From Cellulomonas sp. KH9 (GTDB lineage: Bacteria; Actinomycetota; Actinomycetes; Actinomycetales; Cellulomonadaceae), in NCBI RefSeq assembly GCF_900114185.1, contig NZ_FOSE01000001.1:1079749-1143748 (forward strand): DNA of 64,000 nucleotides. Direction: 5' to 3'. Shown here one piece after another: positions 47,167 to 55,477 of the stretch. The notes beneath the pieces are model-generated. The model saw only the letters and a program-made list of their open reading frames with translations. It was not told the origin of the DNA and ran no database searches. Position 1 is the first letter of the stretch, and each line of letters starts with the position of its first letter. Position numbers and translations under genes: made by a program.

Positions 47167-49023
47167 ATGCGCGCAGTGGTGGGCCACGGGCCGCGGAGGG
47201 GCACGCGTCGAGCTTCCCTCGGTGCTGTGCTCGCGCTCGTCCTGGGCCTGGGTGTTGCGCCGGTCGTGGGAGTGGCCACCGCGGCCCCGGCCGCTGCCGC
47301 ACCGGTCGGCGTCATCGAGGCCAGCCTCACCAACCACACCGGAGCCAGCGGGACCGGCGACACGACCAGCAACTGCGTGAAGTTCGACCCGGCCTCGGGT
47401 ACATGGTCGAACGGTCAGGTGCGTGCTGCTCACGGGCGCCCGATGCGGGAGACGCGGTTCTGGTACGTCTTCGGATGGTCCACCTGGGAGAGTGACGCGG
47501 CGTCGCCCTGCCCGGCCACCCTCGATGCGGTCGGATACGGTGCGAGGGAGTTCTGGTCCGGGATCATCCGGTACCAGGAGCGGGCGCCCGGGCAGAGCGT
47601 CATCAGCCTGACCCCGGGGGCCACTGCGAGCGTCCCGGCCGGCAGCTCGTTCCTGCTCGGCACGTTCAGCCACCAGAACAGTCGCGTCCAGACGGCCGCC
47701 ACGTCGTTCAGGGGTGCGCTGGGCCTCGGCGTCGGCGGGAACCGGTTCTCGACGGAGTACGTCCTCGACGAGCCTGCCGGGACCGTGACGTTCAGCAACC
47801 TCATCCGTGCCGAGACGGTCACCCTCGACGGGATGTCCTACCGACTGAGCGTCCAGGGCTTCACGTCGGCCGGGACCGGGAACGCGCAGTGCGCCCAGAG
47901 TCCGACCGGCACGCTCTCCAGCACGATCTCCACGGTCGAGGCGACGACCACCGTCGCGTGCCTGTGGGCCCGCCTCGACCAGATCCGCCCGGTGACGGTG
48001 GTCAAGCAGGTCGCGGCCGTGGGCGATGCTCCCGCGGTGATCCCCGCCAGCACCTTCACCTCGGACTCCACACTCGCGGGCTCCCCGTGGAAGGCCCCGG
48101 CCTTCACGCTCACCCCGACCGCGATCACGGGACCGGGCAGCAGTGTGGCCCTCGCGGCCCGTGAGTTCCGCGCGACGGGGGAGACGCTCACGCTGACCGA
48201 CGGCGTGGCAGGCGCCGGGTGGGAGCTGACGGCGATCACCTGCGTCGACGGTGAGGGCACCGGTCTGGCATCGGGTGCGACCGTCGACCTGGCCGCGCGC
48301 CGCCTCGTGCTGGCGAACGTGCCCGAAGCCGCGCGAAGCGCCGCCGTCCCCATCACGTGCACCTTCCTCGGCAGCTACGTCGCGCCGACCACGCTGACGC
48401 TCATCAGCACGACGATCCCCAGCGGGACCGCAGCCGTCCCGACCGGTGGCTGGTCGTTCTCGGTCGACGCGCTGGGCTCACCCCTCGTCACCGGCACCGA
48501 CGGCTCCGCCGTCGCGACGATCCCGGTGCCCGACCCGACGCGGGTCGTGCAGGTCACCGAGACCGTCCAGGCGGGATTCGTGTTCGACCGGGTGAGCTGC
48601 CGGCGCAACGACCAGACGACTCCCTCGTCCACGGTAACGGTGAACCCGTACCGGCTGACCCTCGAGCGTGGGCGCAGCCACACGTGCACCGTGGTGAACC
48701 TGCGGGCGTCGGTCGACCTGGTCAAACGCGCGTACCGCGCGACCGACACCGGGTTCACCAGCCCGCTGGCCGCGGCGCAGCAGCGGCAGGCCGGGACGGC
48801 GCTGGTCTGGCGATACACGGTACGCAACACAGGCCAGACGCCCCTCAGGGACATCGTCCTGGGCGACCGGGTCACGACGACCCCGCGGGGTGGCACCGGG
48901 ACGGAGAGCTGGGCCGAGATCACCTGTCCCGGGGTCGCCGTGGTGAAGGGCCCGACCACCGTGAGCATCGCGTCCTTGGCTCCTGACCAGGAGGTCCACT
49001 GCCAGTCGTCGGGGGTGCTGTGA
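47167..49023 (+). CDS. Secreted surface protein with DUF11-like C-terminus (cassette 1, gene 1)
   Basis: A 618-residue exported protein. An N-terminal twin-Arg-free signal peptide with a long hydrophobic core (residues 18-40) probably ends at PAAAA near residue 45. The next part resembles choice-of-anchor type domains (NCVKFDPASGTWSNG, FWYVFGWSTWESD). Middle regions contain beta-rich, prealbumin-like segments (ITCVDGEGTG, GGWSFSVDALGSPL). Residues about 515-612 form one DUF11-like Ig repeat (VKRAYRATDTGF, YTVRNTGQTPLRDIVLGD). It stops right after that repeat, with no sorting signal or membrane anchor. ATG 47167 is likely. Confidence 0.8.
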   Translation: MRAVVGHGPRRGTRRASLGAVLALVLGLGVAPVVGVATAAPAAAAPVGVIEASLTNHTGASGTGDTTSNCVKFDPASGTWSNGQVRAAHGRPMRETRFWYVFGWSTWESDAASPCPATLDAVGYGAREFWSGIIRYQERAPGQSVISLTPGATASVPAGSSFLLGTFSHQNSRVQTAATSFRGALGLGVGGNRFSTEYVLDEPAGTVTFSNLIRAETVTLDGMSYRLSVQGFTSAGTGNAQCAQSPTGTLSSTISTVEATTTVACLWARLDQIRPVTVVKQVAAVGDAPAVIPASTFTSDSTLAGSPWKAPAFTLTPTAITGPGSSVALAAREFRATGETLTLTDGVAGAGWELTAITCVDGEGTGLASGATVDLAARRLVLANVPEAARSAAVPITCTFLGSYVAPTTLTLISTTIPSGTAAVPTGGWSFSVDALGSPLVTGTDGSAVATIPVPDPTRVVQVTETVQAGFVFDRVSCRRNDQTTPSSTVTVNPYRLTLERGRSHTCTVVNLRASVDLVKRAYRATDTGFTSPLAAAQQRQAGTALVWRYTVRNTGQTPLRDIVLGDRVTTTPRGGTGTESWAEITCPGVAVVKGPTTVSIASLAPDQEVHCQSSGVL

Positions 49024-49080
49024 CCCCCTCGATCCACGCGACCACCGCCGTCTCCACCGACTGTTCCACACCTCGGGGCC

Positions 49081-49116
49081 TCCGCCCGGACGTCCCAGCT
49101 CTCGCCTCCGGGCGGA
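49081..49116 (+). other. Hairpin between genes 1 and 2 of cassette 1
   Basis: TCCGCCCGGA and TCCGGGCGGA pair perfectly over 10 bp around a 16-base loop, 21 bases before the TasA-like gene. It may be a partial terminator or protect the 5' end of a processed mRNA. Confidence 0.5.
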
Positions 49117-49136
49117 CCGACCAGAAGGGCACGACC

Positions 49137-49799
49137 ATGAACAAGAAGACCAAGGGCATCATCGCCGGGACCGCCGGTATCGCACTCCTCGCGGGCGGCG
49201 CGACGTTCGCGACGTGGAGCGACTCCGCGACGCAGAACGGTGGAGTGATCACCTCCGGCAACCTCGACATCGAGCCCGTCGGCGCCCCGACGTGGTACGA
49301 CGTCTCCGCCGACCGGACCGACGGCGGCGCCGTGACGCCGGTGACCAATCTGCCCGCCCACACGGTCGACCTGACGCAGTGGAAGATCGTTCCCGGCGAC
49401 CGTGCCGAGGCCACGTACTCGTTCGACGTCAAGCTCGAGGGCGACAACCTGGCCGCCAAGCTGGACCTGTCGAACTTCCCGAGCCTCGCCGCCAACGGCG
49501 CGACCGCGTCGTACAAGGTGTACGACAAGGACGCGGCCGAGATCACCAGCAAGGTGGTCGGGGGCAAGCTGACGTTCGTCGGCGGGGACGCCGGCCCGAG
49601 CCTGAAGAACGCGAGCAACGTCGTGGTGGACGGCGCGACCGGACCGGGCGGCGCCGCCATCGCGGACGTGCACGTGGTGGTGACCGTCGACTTCGCCGCA
49701 GACCGGCGGGAGAACGTGCAGGCGGACGTCTTCACCCTGGGCCAGGTGGGCGTCAGCCTCACGCAGGTCCGCGGCTCCGCAGAGGTTGCGGGCTTCTGA
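49137..49799 (+). CDS. TasA/camelysin-like exported protein (cassette 1, gene 2)
   Basis: A 220-residue protein with a SipW-type signal: basic start MNKKTKG, hydrophobic stretch GIIAGTAGIALLAGGATFA and then TWSDSA. This matches 'alternate-type' signals of TasA and camelysin, cleaved by the specialised peptidase SipW. The mature part is beta-rich with GGVITSGNLDI and VKLEGDNLAAKL. TasA-type proteins form extracellular fibres in Bacillus; that role is inferred here. Its paralogue is the 226-residue protein at 55478. ATG 49137. The SipW-type peptidase gene follows after a strong hairpin. Confidence 0.85.
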   Translation: MNKKTKGIIAGTAGIALLAGGATFATWSDSATQNGGVITSGNLDIEPVGAPTWYDVSADRTDGGAVTPVTNLPAHTVDLTQWKIVPGDRAEATYSFDVKLEGDNLAAKLDLSNFPSLAANGATASYKVYDKDAAEITSKVVGGKLTFVGGDAGPSLKNASNVVVDGATGPGGAAIADVHVVVTVDFAADRRENVQADVFTLGQVGVSLTQVRGSAEVAGF

Positions 49800-49805
49800 C
49801 TGGCC

Positions 49806-49846
49806 ACCCGGGCGGCGTGCGGCGCGCTCCGCCCCGCCGCCCGGGT
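49806..49846 (+). other. Hairpin between TasA-like gene and sipW (cassette 1)
   Basis: ACCCGGGCGGCG pairs perfectly over 12 bp with its complement at 49835-49846, beginning six bases past the TasA-like stop. The matching gap in cassette 2 has a 14-bp stem. Partial termination here would make the TasA-like protein the most abundant product. Confidence 0.65.
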
Positions 49847-49890
49847 CTCCAACGCTCCCCGACATCGGTCCGCACGGACAGGAGGACGCC

Positions 49891-50541
49891 ATGACGCAGT
49901 TGTCCACGACTCGTGACAGCCGGCTCGCCGGAGTCCTCTCCAGTCTCACCACGGCCGCGCTCCTGGCGTCACTCGCACTGGCCGTCGCCCTCGTGGTCGT
50001 CCCGCGCATGCTCGACGGTGCCGCGCTGACCGTCCTCACCGGTTCGATGGTTCCGACGTACAACCCCGGCGACGTCGTGGTGGTCCGCGGTGTCAAGGAC
50101 GCCGCCGCCGAGGTGCGGACCGGTGATGTCGTCTCCTTCCAGCCGTTGCCGGACGACCCCACGCTCGTGACGCACCGTGTCGTCGAGGTGCGGTCGACGT
50201 CCGACGGCCCGCGCTGGGTCACCCGCGGCGACGCCAACGGTGCCGACGACGAGCCCTTGCAGGCCAAGCAGATCAAGGCCGAGGTCGTCTACCGCGTCCC
50301 CTACGTGGGGCACGTGACGCTGGCGGTCGGCCAGCACCGCTCCGCCGTCGTCATGGGTGCCGCCGTCGCGCTGCTCGTGTACGGGGCGTGGATGGTGCTG
50401 ACCCCCGACCGCGCCCGCAGCGCCGCCCGTGCCGCAGCCGGACCCGGCGAGGAGACCCCGGAGAGCCGCGCGGAAACCGCCCGGACCCCTGCGGCCGACT
50501 CCGCCGAGCAGCGCGCGTCGAGCGTGCAGGTCGTCTCGTGA
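49891..50541 (+). CDS. sipW: Signal peptidase I, SipW type (cassette 1, gene 3)
   Basis: A 216-residue membrane peptidase of the archaeal/ER-like S26B group that uses Ser-His rather than Ser-Lys. It has an N-terminal transmembrane helix (about residues 16-38), Ser52 in LTGSMVPTYNPGD, His95 in LVTHRV and the acidic motif TRGDAN (Asp114), then a C-terminal membrane helix and an acidic tail. It should cleave the SipW-type signals of the adjacent exported proteins at the outer face of the membrane. ATG 49891 follows AGGAGG. Its stop overlaps gene 4 (GTGA). Confidence 0.9.
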   Translation: MTQLSTTRDSRLAGVLSSLTTAALLASLALAVALVVVPRMLDGAALTVLTGSMVPTYNPGDVVVVRGVKDAAAEVRTGDVVSFQPLPDDPTLVTHRVVEVRSTSDGPRWVTRGDANGADDEPLQAKQIKAEVVYRVPYVGHVTLAVGQHRSAVVMGAAVALLVYGAWMVLTPDRARSAARAAAGPGEETPESRAETARTPAADSAEQRASSVQVVS

Positions 50542-51146
50542 GGGGCCGCCGCATCGCCGCGGTCGCGCTGTCCGCCGTCCTGGTGGCGTCGGTCGCGGGG
50601 GGTGCCACCTATGCCCTGTGGTCGACCGACGCCGAGGCCTCGATCGGCGTCCTGCGCTCCGGCGATCTCGACCTCGAGCTCGTCGGCGGCGTGCACTGGG
50701 CCGAGACGTCACCGGGCCTGACCGGCCACCGGATCGACAGCGGCGCGGGCGGTGCGGCGGACCACCTCGCGGTCCCCGGCGACTCGTTCACCGTCGCCCA
50801 GAGGTTCCGGACGACTCTCGAGGGCGACAACCTGCGCGCGCAGCTCAGCGTCCGGTGGCTGCCCGCGACGTCCGTCCCGGCGGGTGTCGCCGGCACGTAC
50901 GTGGTGAGGTCCGGCTCGCAGGTCGTCAGCGGGCCGACGCAGCTCGGGACGCCCGTGACGCTGCCACCGGCGCGGCTGGGCAGCGACGTGTCGGAGTGGG
51001 AGGTCGTTGCCACCGTGGTGTGGGGTGGCTCCGACCGCGTCGTCCCCCCGGCGGCTCTGGCAGCCCCGCCTGCCACGTCCGTCAACGGCGCGCTCCAGCT
51101 CGACCTCCAGCAGGTGCGTGCCGGCGACGGGTTCACGACACCGTGA
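50538..51146 (+). CDS. SipW-type signal protein (cassette 1, gene 4)
   Basis: A 202-residue protein with a signal-like start (RIAAVALSAVLVASVAGGA followed by TYALWSTDA), resembling the TasA-like one. The segment VLRSGDLDLELVGGVHW and a TTLEGDNLRAQ motif also match the TasA-like protein, so it is a distant relative and perhaps a minor fibre subunit. Its closest relative in the window is the protein at 56966. GTG start overlaps sipW by four bases, suggesting coupled translation. Confidence 0.8.
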   Translation: MRGRRIAAVALSAVLVASVAGGATYALWSTDAEASIGVLRSGDLDLELVGGVHWAETSPGLTGHRIDSGAGGAADHLAVPGDSFTVAQRFRTTLEGDNLRAQLSVRWLPATSVPAGVAGTYVVRSGSQVVSGPTQLGTPVTLPPARLGSDVSEWEVVATVVWGGSDRVVPPAALAAPPATSVNGALQLDLQQVRAGDGFTTP

Positions 51147-51865
51147 CCGGCCTGCGGGAACGGCTGGTCGGCCTACCGACCGTGGTGGTGCTCGTGCTGA
51201 CCGTCGCCGTGGCGGGCCTGGTGGGTGCCGCCGGTGGCGGGACGCTGGCCCTGTGGCGCGACGTCGAGCAGGTCACCGCGAGCATGCCGGCCGGCGTCGT
51301 CGTCTTCGGTGCCGGGGCACCCGCTCCGGCGGGGCCCCTCGCCGACTACGCCACCGGACCCGATGACACCGTCGAGTTCAGGTTCGGACCCGGCGCGGCG
51401 GAGACGCTCTACACGACCGGGTCGGTGTTCATCCCGATCCAGGTCGATGCGCTGGCGCAAGGCCACCGAGGGCTGCGGTACACGGTGTCACGCCAGATCG
51501 CGCCCGGTGGGGTCTTCGCCGACTCGGTCCTCCGGCTCGTCAAGGTCCCGAGGATGGCCGACTGCCGGGCCGGCGTGGTCGGCGAGGAGACGACGGGGTC
51601 TGCCCCCGTCACGGCCGACTACAGCACGACCACGGCCCTGACGACGGAGTACTGGTGCCTCGCGGCCGCGTTCCAGCCGATGAAGGGCACGTACGACAAC
51701 CAGGCGTCCGTCACCGCCGGCGTGACGACGTCGAGCGGCGCAGCGGCTGGCACGGTCAGCGACCAGGACGGCTGGAGCGCCCAGGTGCGCAAGACCTTCG
51801 TCCCCGCGAACGAGGGTACGCACCGCGTGACCTTCTCGTTCACGACCTTCAGGGCGGGCGAGTGA
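51143..51865 (+). CDS. SipW-type signal protein with central beta domain (cassette 1, gene 5)
   Basis: A 240-residue exported protein. Hydrophobic residues 11-33 end in GGGTLALWRDVE, again a SipW-type signal. The mature part has PAGVVVFGAG, a TEYWCLAAAF segment and a Thr/Ser-rich C-terminal half; two cysteines could form a disulphide. The paralogue at 57613 shares VVFGAGAP, VDALAQG and EYWCL. GTG start overlaps gene 4 by four bases. Function unknown. Confidence 0.78.
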   Translation: MTGLRERLVGLPTVVVLVLTVAVAGLVGAAGGGTLALWRDVEQVTASMPAGVVVFGAGAPAPAGPLADYATGPDDTVEFRFGPGAAETLYTTGSVFIPIQVDALAQGHRGLRYTVSRQIAPGGVFADSVLRLVKVPRMADCRAGVVGEETTGSAPVTADYSTTTALTTEYWCLAAAFQPMKGTYDNQASVTAGVTTSSGAAAGTVSDQDGWSAQVRKTFVPANEGTHRVTFSFTTFRAGE

Positions 51866-52725
51866 CCCGGGCACGCAGGGCGGGGGTCACGCTCACCATC
51901 GGGGCACTGCTCGTGCTCGGCGCAGGACCCGGCGCGGCCGCGGCCCAGGACGACGCGCTCGCGACAGCGTGGCAAGGGCCGACCGTCAGTCTGGCCTGGG
52001 ACGGGTCGACGTACTCGACGACCTCGACGTCCTTCTCCGGCACCCCCGTGGTCGTCCCGGGGGACGTGCAGGGGCGCACCATCACCGTCAGGAACGACGG
52101 TCCCACGGACGCGGTGCTGCGTGGATGGGTCCACGCGGTCGACCTGCTCGACCCCGGTGCCCGCGACGTCCATCACGCGACCGGTGTGCCGCAGGGGGAC
52201 TTCTACTCCGACCTGACGCTCGCCTGGCGGACGGCGTCGGATGACGGCAGCGCGTCGTTCCGCCAGCTGGCCGCAGCGGGCCGGACCGCGGTCGTCGACG
52301 TCCCGCTGCCGCGCGGCGCGAGCACCGAGGTCACCCTCGTGACGGCGTTGCCGCTCGAGGCCGACTCCGGCAACCGGGCCAACGTGGCGCCCCGACGAGC
52401 GACCTACGAGTTCCTGCTGCGGCTCGACGGGCGAGTGCCCGGTGCGACCGAGCCAGGCTCGTCCGGGTCGGGTGTGCCCCAGGCGGGCGGAGACGGCATC
52501 AGCACGGGGCCGGGCGTCTCGTCGGACGCGGCCCTCGGACACGGTGAGCGAGCTCGATCCCCTGATCGCTCCGCGGCGCTCGCCCTCACCGGCCTCGAGG
52601 CGGTGCGTGCCGCGCTGCTCGCGGTGGTCGGCATCGGTACCGGGTCGCTGCTGCTGGGTGCCGCCCGGCGGCGTCGCGACGCCTCGGAGGCGGACCCGCG
52701 CGGGGTGTCGCCGGCGCCGCGGTAG
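51862..52725 (+). CDS. LAxTG-anchored surface protein (cassette 1, gene 6)
   Basis: A 287-residue protein with a standard Sec signal (residues about 8-28, AxA-type cleavage), a beta-rich domain starting WQGPTVSLAWDGSTY, a Gly/Ser/Pro-rich stalk, and a C-terminal sorting signal: LALTG (240-244), a hydrophobic helix and an Arg-rich tail. LAxTG is the usual class E sortase motif of high-GC actinobacteria, so it should be joined to peptidoglycan. It could be the anchor of the structure built by genes 1-5. GTG overlaps gene 5 by four bases. No sortase lies in the window. Confidence 0.82.
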   Translation: MTRARRAGVTLTIGALLVLGAGPGAAAAQDDALATAWQGPTVSLAWDGSTYSTTSTSFSGTPVVVPGDVQGRTITVRNDGPTDAVLRGWVHAVDLLDPGARDVHHATGVPQGDFYSDLTLAWRTASDDGSASFRQLAAAGRTAVVDVPLPRGASTEVTLVTALPLEADSGNRANVAPRRATYEFLLRLDGRVPGATEPGSSGSGVPQAGGDGISTGPGVSSDAALGHGERARSPDRSAALALTGLEAVRAALLAVVGIGTGSLLLGAARRRRDASEADPRGVSPAPR

Positions 52726-52733
52726 GACTCGCC

Positions 52734-52796
52734 GGCGAACGGACGAGCGTTCGCCCGACCCGCCGCCGTACCCCCCGCGCCGGCCGGTCCGGCGCG
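52734..52796 (+). terminator. Two hairpins after cassette 1
   Basis: GGCGAACG/CGTTCGCC (52734-52755) and CGCGCCGG/CCGGCGCG (52776-52796) follow the cassette 1 stop closely. They probably terminate cassette 1 before the cassette 2 promoter; neither has a T-run. Confidence 0.6.
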
Positions 52797-52960
52797 CTCC
52801 CGCGTGCCCGGGCCGCACCGCCACCCCGGAGTGACGTACGCCACGAGACGACCTGCGCGTCCCGTGGGACGCAGGTCCCGACCGCCTCCGGGTGAGCGAT
52901 CGGCGATCCCGTCACGGGGCGCCGGACAACGCCGACATGTCCTGCCGTTGCCCCGTTTGA

Positions 52961-53002
52961 CGTACTGGACGTTCACCCGGTCGGGCGTGCGTACTGGAGT
53001 CC
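52961..53002 (+). promoter_or_regulatory. Direct CGTACTGGA repeats and shared motif (copy 2)
   Basis: CGTACTGGA occurs at 52961-52969 and 52990-52998, 29 bp apart. The second copy continues as TACTGGAGTCC, identical to the motif before cassette 1. TTGACG directly precedes the first copy (52957-52962), but no good -10 follows at 17 bp. Repeats about three helical turns apart suggest a regulator-binding array. The rest of the 345-bp gap shows no gene. Confidence 0.5.
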
Positions 53003-53070
53003 ACCACCCGGACGGAGCAACGACCGCTCCCTCCCGGTGGCTGGTGAGAGGACGCAGCAGGAGGAACGGC

Positions 53071-55347
53071 ATGCGCACGCACGGCATGCATCCGGTCGGT
53101 GGTCGCCGGTCACGAGCCGCAGCCCCCACCCGCGGCCCTGCTCGCGTCGTCGCGGGCGCCGCGGTCCTGGGGTTGGCCCTGGCGCTCGTGCCCGCGGCGG
53201 ACGTGCTGCCGGCGGGTGCGGCGGACGAGCCGCTCGTCGGCAGCACGACCGGCGCGCCGGTGTACGCCACGGGGGCGCCGCACCCGAGCGCGAAGGCCCC
53301 GGAGATCGCCTGGATCTCCTGGGCGCAGGCGGGTCGCCGGATCGCGGACGGGACCACGGTCACCAACTGGCACGCGATGGGCGACGACACGTGGCTCGAG
53401 GTCACCTGCACGCTGTCCGACCTGTCGGGCGACGGCCCCGTGGCCGCGTACACGCCCAGCGGGAACACCTGGCAGAACGGGGACGGGACGACCGGCCGGT
53501 CGACGGACGGGCTCGGGCAGCTCTACCCCGGCATGCCGCCCGCGGGGATCCGGCAGGTGACCGACTTCGGCCTCACCCGGTTCACGGTGTCCTGCGAGGC
53601 GGAGGTCGTGCGCTACGACCAGGGCGGTCGCGCGGGTGGCCGCCGCCTGGGCAGCGACCCGGTCGAGCTCGGCGGGCTGGTGCTGGCCGAGGCCGAGTCG
53701 CTCAGCCAGGGTGAGAACCCCGCGAGCGAGTGGGTGGTCGAGCACGTCCGGGCGACGGCGCAGTCGTCGACGGGCTCCCCGTGGCGCGTCGTCGACCGCT
53801 ACCAGGGGCGCTGCGCGAACCGGACGCACACCGCGACCGTCGACGTCACGCAGTCGGGCCGGGACTGGTCGGCGCGGCTCTCCAACGAGGCGGAGCAGTG
53901 CGCGGACGGGTCCGCCACGGCCGTCCTGCTGGCCCAGGACGTCGAGCAGCTCGAGGTCGAGCTGCTCGGCGAGGGCTACAGCGCCGCAGCGGTGGGCTAC
54001 GTGCTCGGCGTCGACCACGGTGACGCACCGCAGAGCTACGGCGTGGCCGGTGCGCTCGTGCGGCCGACGTGGAGCGGCGGGGAGCTGTGGTGGGGGACGA
54101 CCCGCCTGGCCGGGACCGTGTGCGGGTCCGGCTGCGGGCAGGTGACCACCCCGGTCGCGACCCGGGGCGGCCCGCCCACCGGCCTCGGCGTCGACACCCG
54201 GGCGAACACGACGGTGCCGTTCAGTGCCGACGCGAGCGCCGACGTCCCCGACGAGGACGTGTTCGGCGCGGGCGGCACCCCGGCGACGGTCGAGGTCGAG
54301 CCGGTCGTCCAGGCCTCGTACGCCCTGACGACGGCGCGTTGCCGCGGGGGCGACGCGCACGTGGCCGCCTGGCTCGACTGGGACGGCGACGGGAGGTTCG
54401 ACGACGACGAACGGTCCGACGTCGTGCCGTGCCCCGGCGCCTCGCCCGACGGCGGCACCGTGACCCTCACCTGGTCGTCGGTGCCCGCGGACGCGGTCGG
54501 CGGCGCGTCGTTCCTGCGGCTGCGCACCTCGACCGCGGCGGCGGAGCTCGGCTCCGGCACCGGCCCCGTGCTGGCCGGGGAGACCGAGGACTGGCCGGTG
54601 CAGCTGCTGGTGACGCGGCTCGCGCTGACGAAGTCCGCGGACGTCCCCTACGTGACCGCCGAGACCGGGACGGTGCGGTACACGGTCACGGTCACCAACA
54701 CCGGGAACGTGGGGTTCCCCGCCGAGCGGCCGGCGCACGTGGTCGACGACCTGGGCGCTGCGCTGCCGTACGGGACCGTCGGCGCCGTCACGGCGTCCAG
54801 CGGCACGGTCGTGGTCCAGGGCGACCGGATCACGTGGTCCGGGCCCCTCGCGGCCGGTGCCACGGTGACGCTCACGTACGAGCTGACGATCACGAGTATC
54901 CCCCACGCCCCCGACACCGCGGTCCGCAACGTCGCCCTCGCGACGACGGTGCCCCCCGGTGACGACGACCCGGTCACCTGCGAGGACGGGTCCGTCACGC
55001 AGCTGGCGGGCCGGTGCGCGGCCGTCGACCTGCCGGGCGTCGGGCTGAGCGTGGAGAAGACCGCGGCCGTCGACGGCGTGCCGCTGCCCAGCGGGGCGAC
55101 CCTCGCCCCCGGGACCACGGTGACCTGGAGCTACGTCGTGCGGAACACCGGTTCGCTGCCGGTGCGGCAGGTGTCGGTCGCCGACCTGGTGACCGAGACC
55201 CGCGACGGGGACCCGCTCGTGACCGACGAACCGCTCCACCTCGACTGCGGCGCGCACGGCAGCGGCACCGACGTGACCGTCGCCGAGCTGGCGGCGGGCG
55301 CCCACGTCACGTGCACCGCCGGGCGCCAGGTGGTCCCGCGGCCCTGA
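53071..55347 (+). CDS. Secreted GEVED/DUF11 surface protein (cassette 2, gene 1)
   Basis: A 758-residue exported protein. The signal peptide has a hydrophobic core at residues 26-45 and likely cleavage near AGA-AD (about 51). An N-terminal domain is followed by a GEVED-type module (HGDAPQSYG at about 314, with the calcium-loop-like WLDWDGDGRFDDDE near 435). Two DUF11-like Ig repeats follow (LTKSADVPYVTAETG at about 510, VEKTAAVDGVPLPSG at about 658). It ends right after the second repeat, without a sorting motif. ATG 53071 has AGGAGG six bases upstream. Only the DUF11 part resembles gene 1 of cassette 1. Confidence 0.82.
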   Translation: MRTHGMHPVGGRRSRAAAPTRGPARVVAGAAVLGLALALVPAADVLPAGAADEPLVGSTTGAPVYATGAPHPSAKAPEIAWISWAQAGRRIADGTTVTNWHAMGDDTWLEVTCTLSDLSGDGPVAAYTPSGNTWQNGDGTTGRSTDGLGQLYPGMPPAGIRQVTDFGLTRFTVSCEAEVVRYDQGGRAGGRRLGSDPVELGGLVLAEAESLSQGENPASEWVVEHVRATAQSSTGSPWRVVDRYQGRCANRTHTATVDVTQSGRDWSARLSNEAEQCADGSATAVLLAQDVEQLEVELLGEGYSAAAVGYVLGVDHGDAPQSYGVAGALVRPTWSGGELWWGTTRLAGTVCGSGCGQVTTPVATRGGPPTGLGVDTRANTTVPFSADASADVPDEDVFGAGGTPATVEVEPVVQASYALTTARCRGGDAHVAAWLDWDGDGRFDDDERSDVVPCPGASPDGGTVTLTWSSVPADAVGGASFLRLRTSTAAAELGSGTGPVLAGETEDWPVQLLVTRLALTKSADVPYVTAETGTVRYTVTVTNTGNVGFPAERPAHVVDDLGAALPYGTVGAVTASSGTVVVQGDRITWSGPLAAGATVTLTYELTITSIPHAPDTAVRNVALATTVPPGDDDPVTCEDGSVTQLAGRCAAVDLPGVGLSVEKTAAVDGVPLPSGATLAPGTTVTWSYVVRNTGSLPVRQVSVADLVTETRDGDPLVTDEPLHLDCGAHGSGTDVTVAELAAGAHVTCTAGRQVVPRP

Positions 55348-55374
55348 CCGGGCAGCCCGGGCACCTCGTCCTCC

Positions 55375-55412
55375 GAACCCCCCGAACCCCCGAACCCCCG
55401 AACCCCCGAACC
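55375..55412 (+). repeat. 8-bp tandem repeat (GAACCCCC)
   Basis: About four and a half copies of GAACCCCC (the first with an extra C) lie between genes 1 and 2 of cassette 2. They are followed by a small CTCCCG/CGGGAG stem. Such short repeats may slip and alter spacing; no coding role is seen. Confidence 0.8.
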
Positions 55413-55477
55413 GCATTCTCCCGTCCGGGAGGTGCTGCACCGCCCGTCCCGGGCGTCGACCAGAGAGGCAGGCAACC

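Noticed and set aside
49024..49136. Start of the TasA-like gene at 49020
   Set aside because: The upstream in-frame codons overlap gene 1 and would hide the SipW-type signal, which begins at ATG 49137.
55375..55412. CRISPR-like repeats
   Set aside because: Units are 8 bp, contiguous and without spacers; no cas genes are present.
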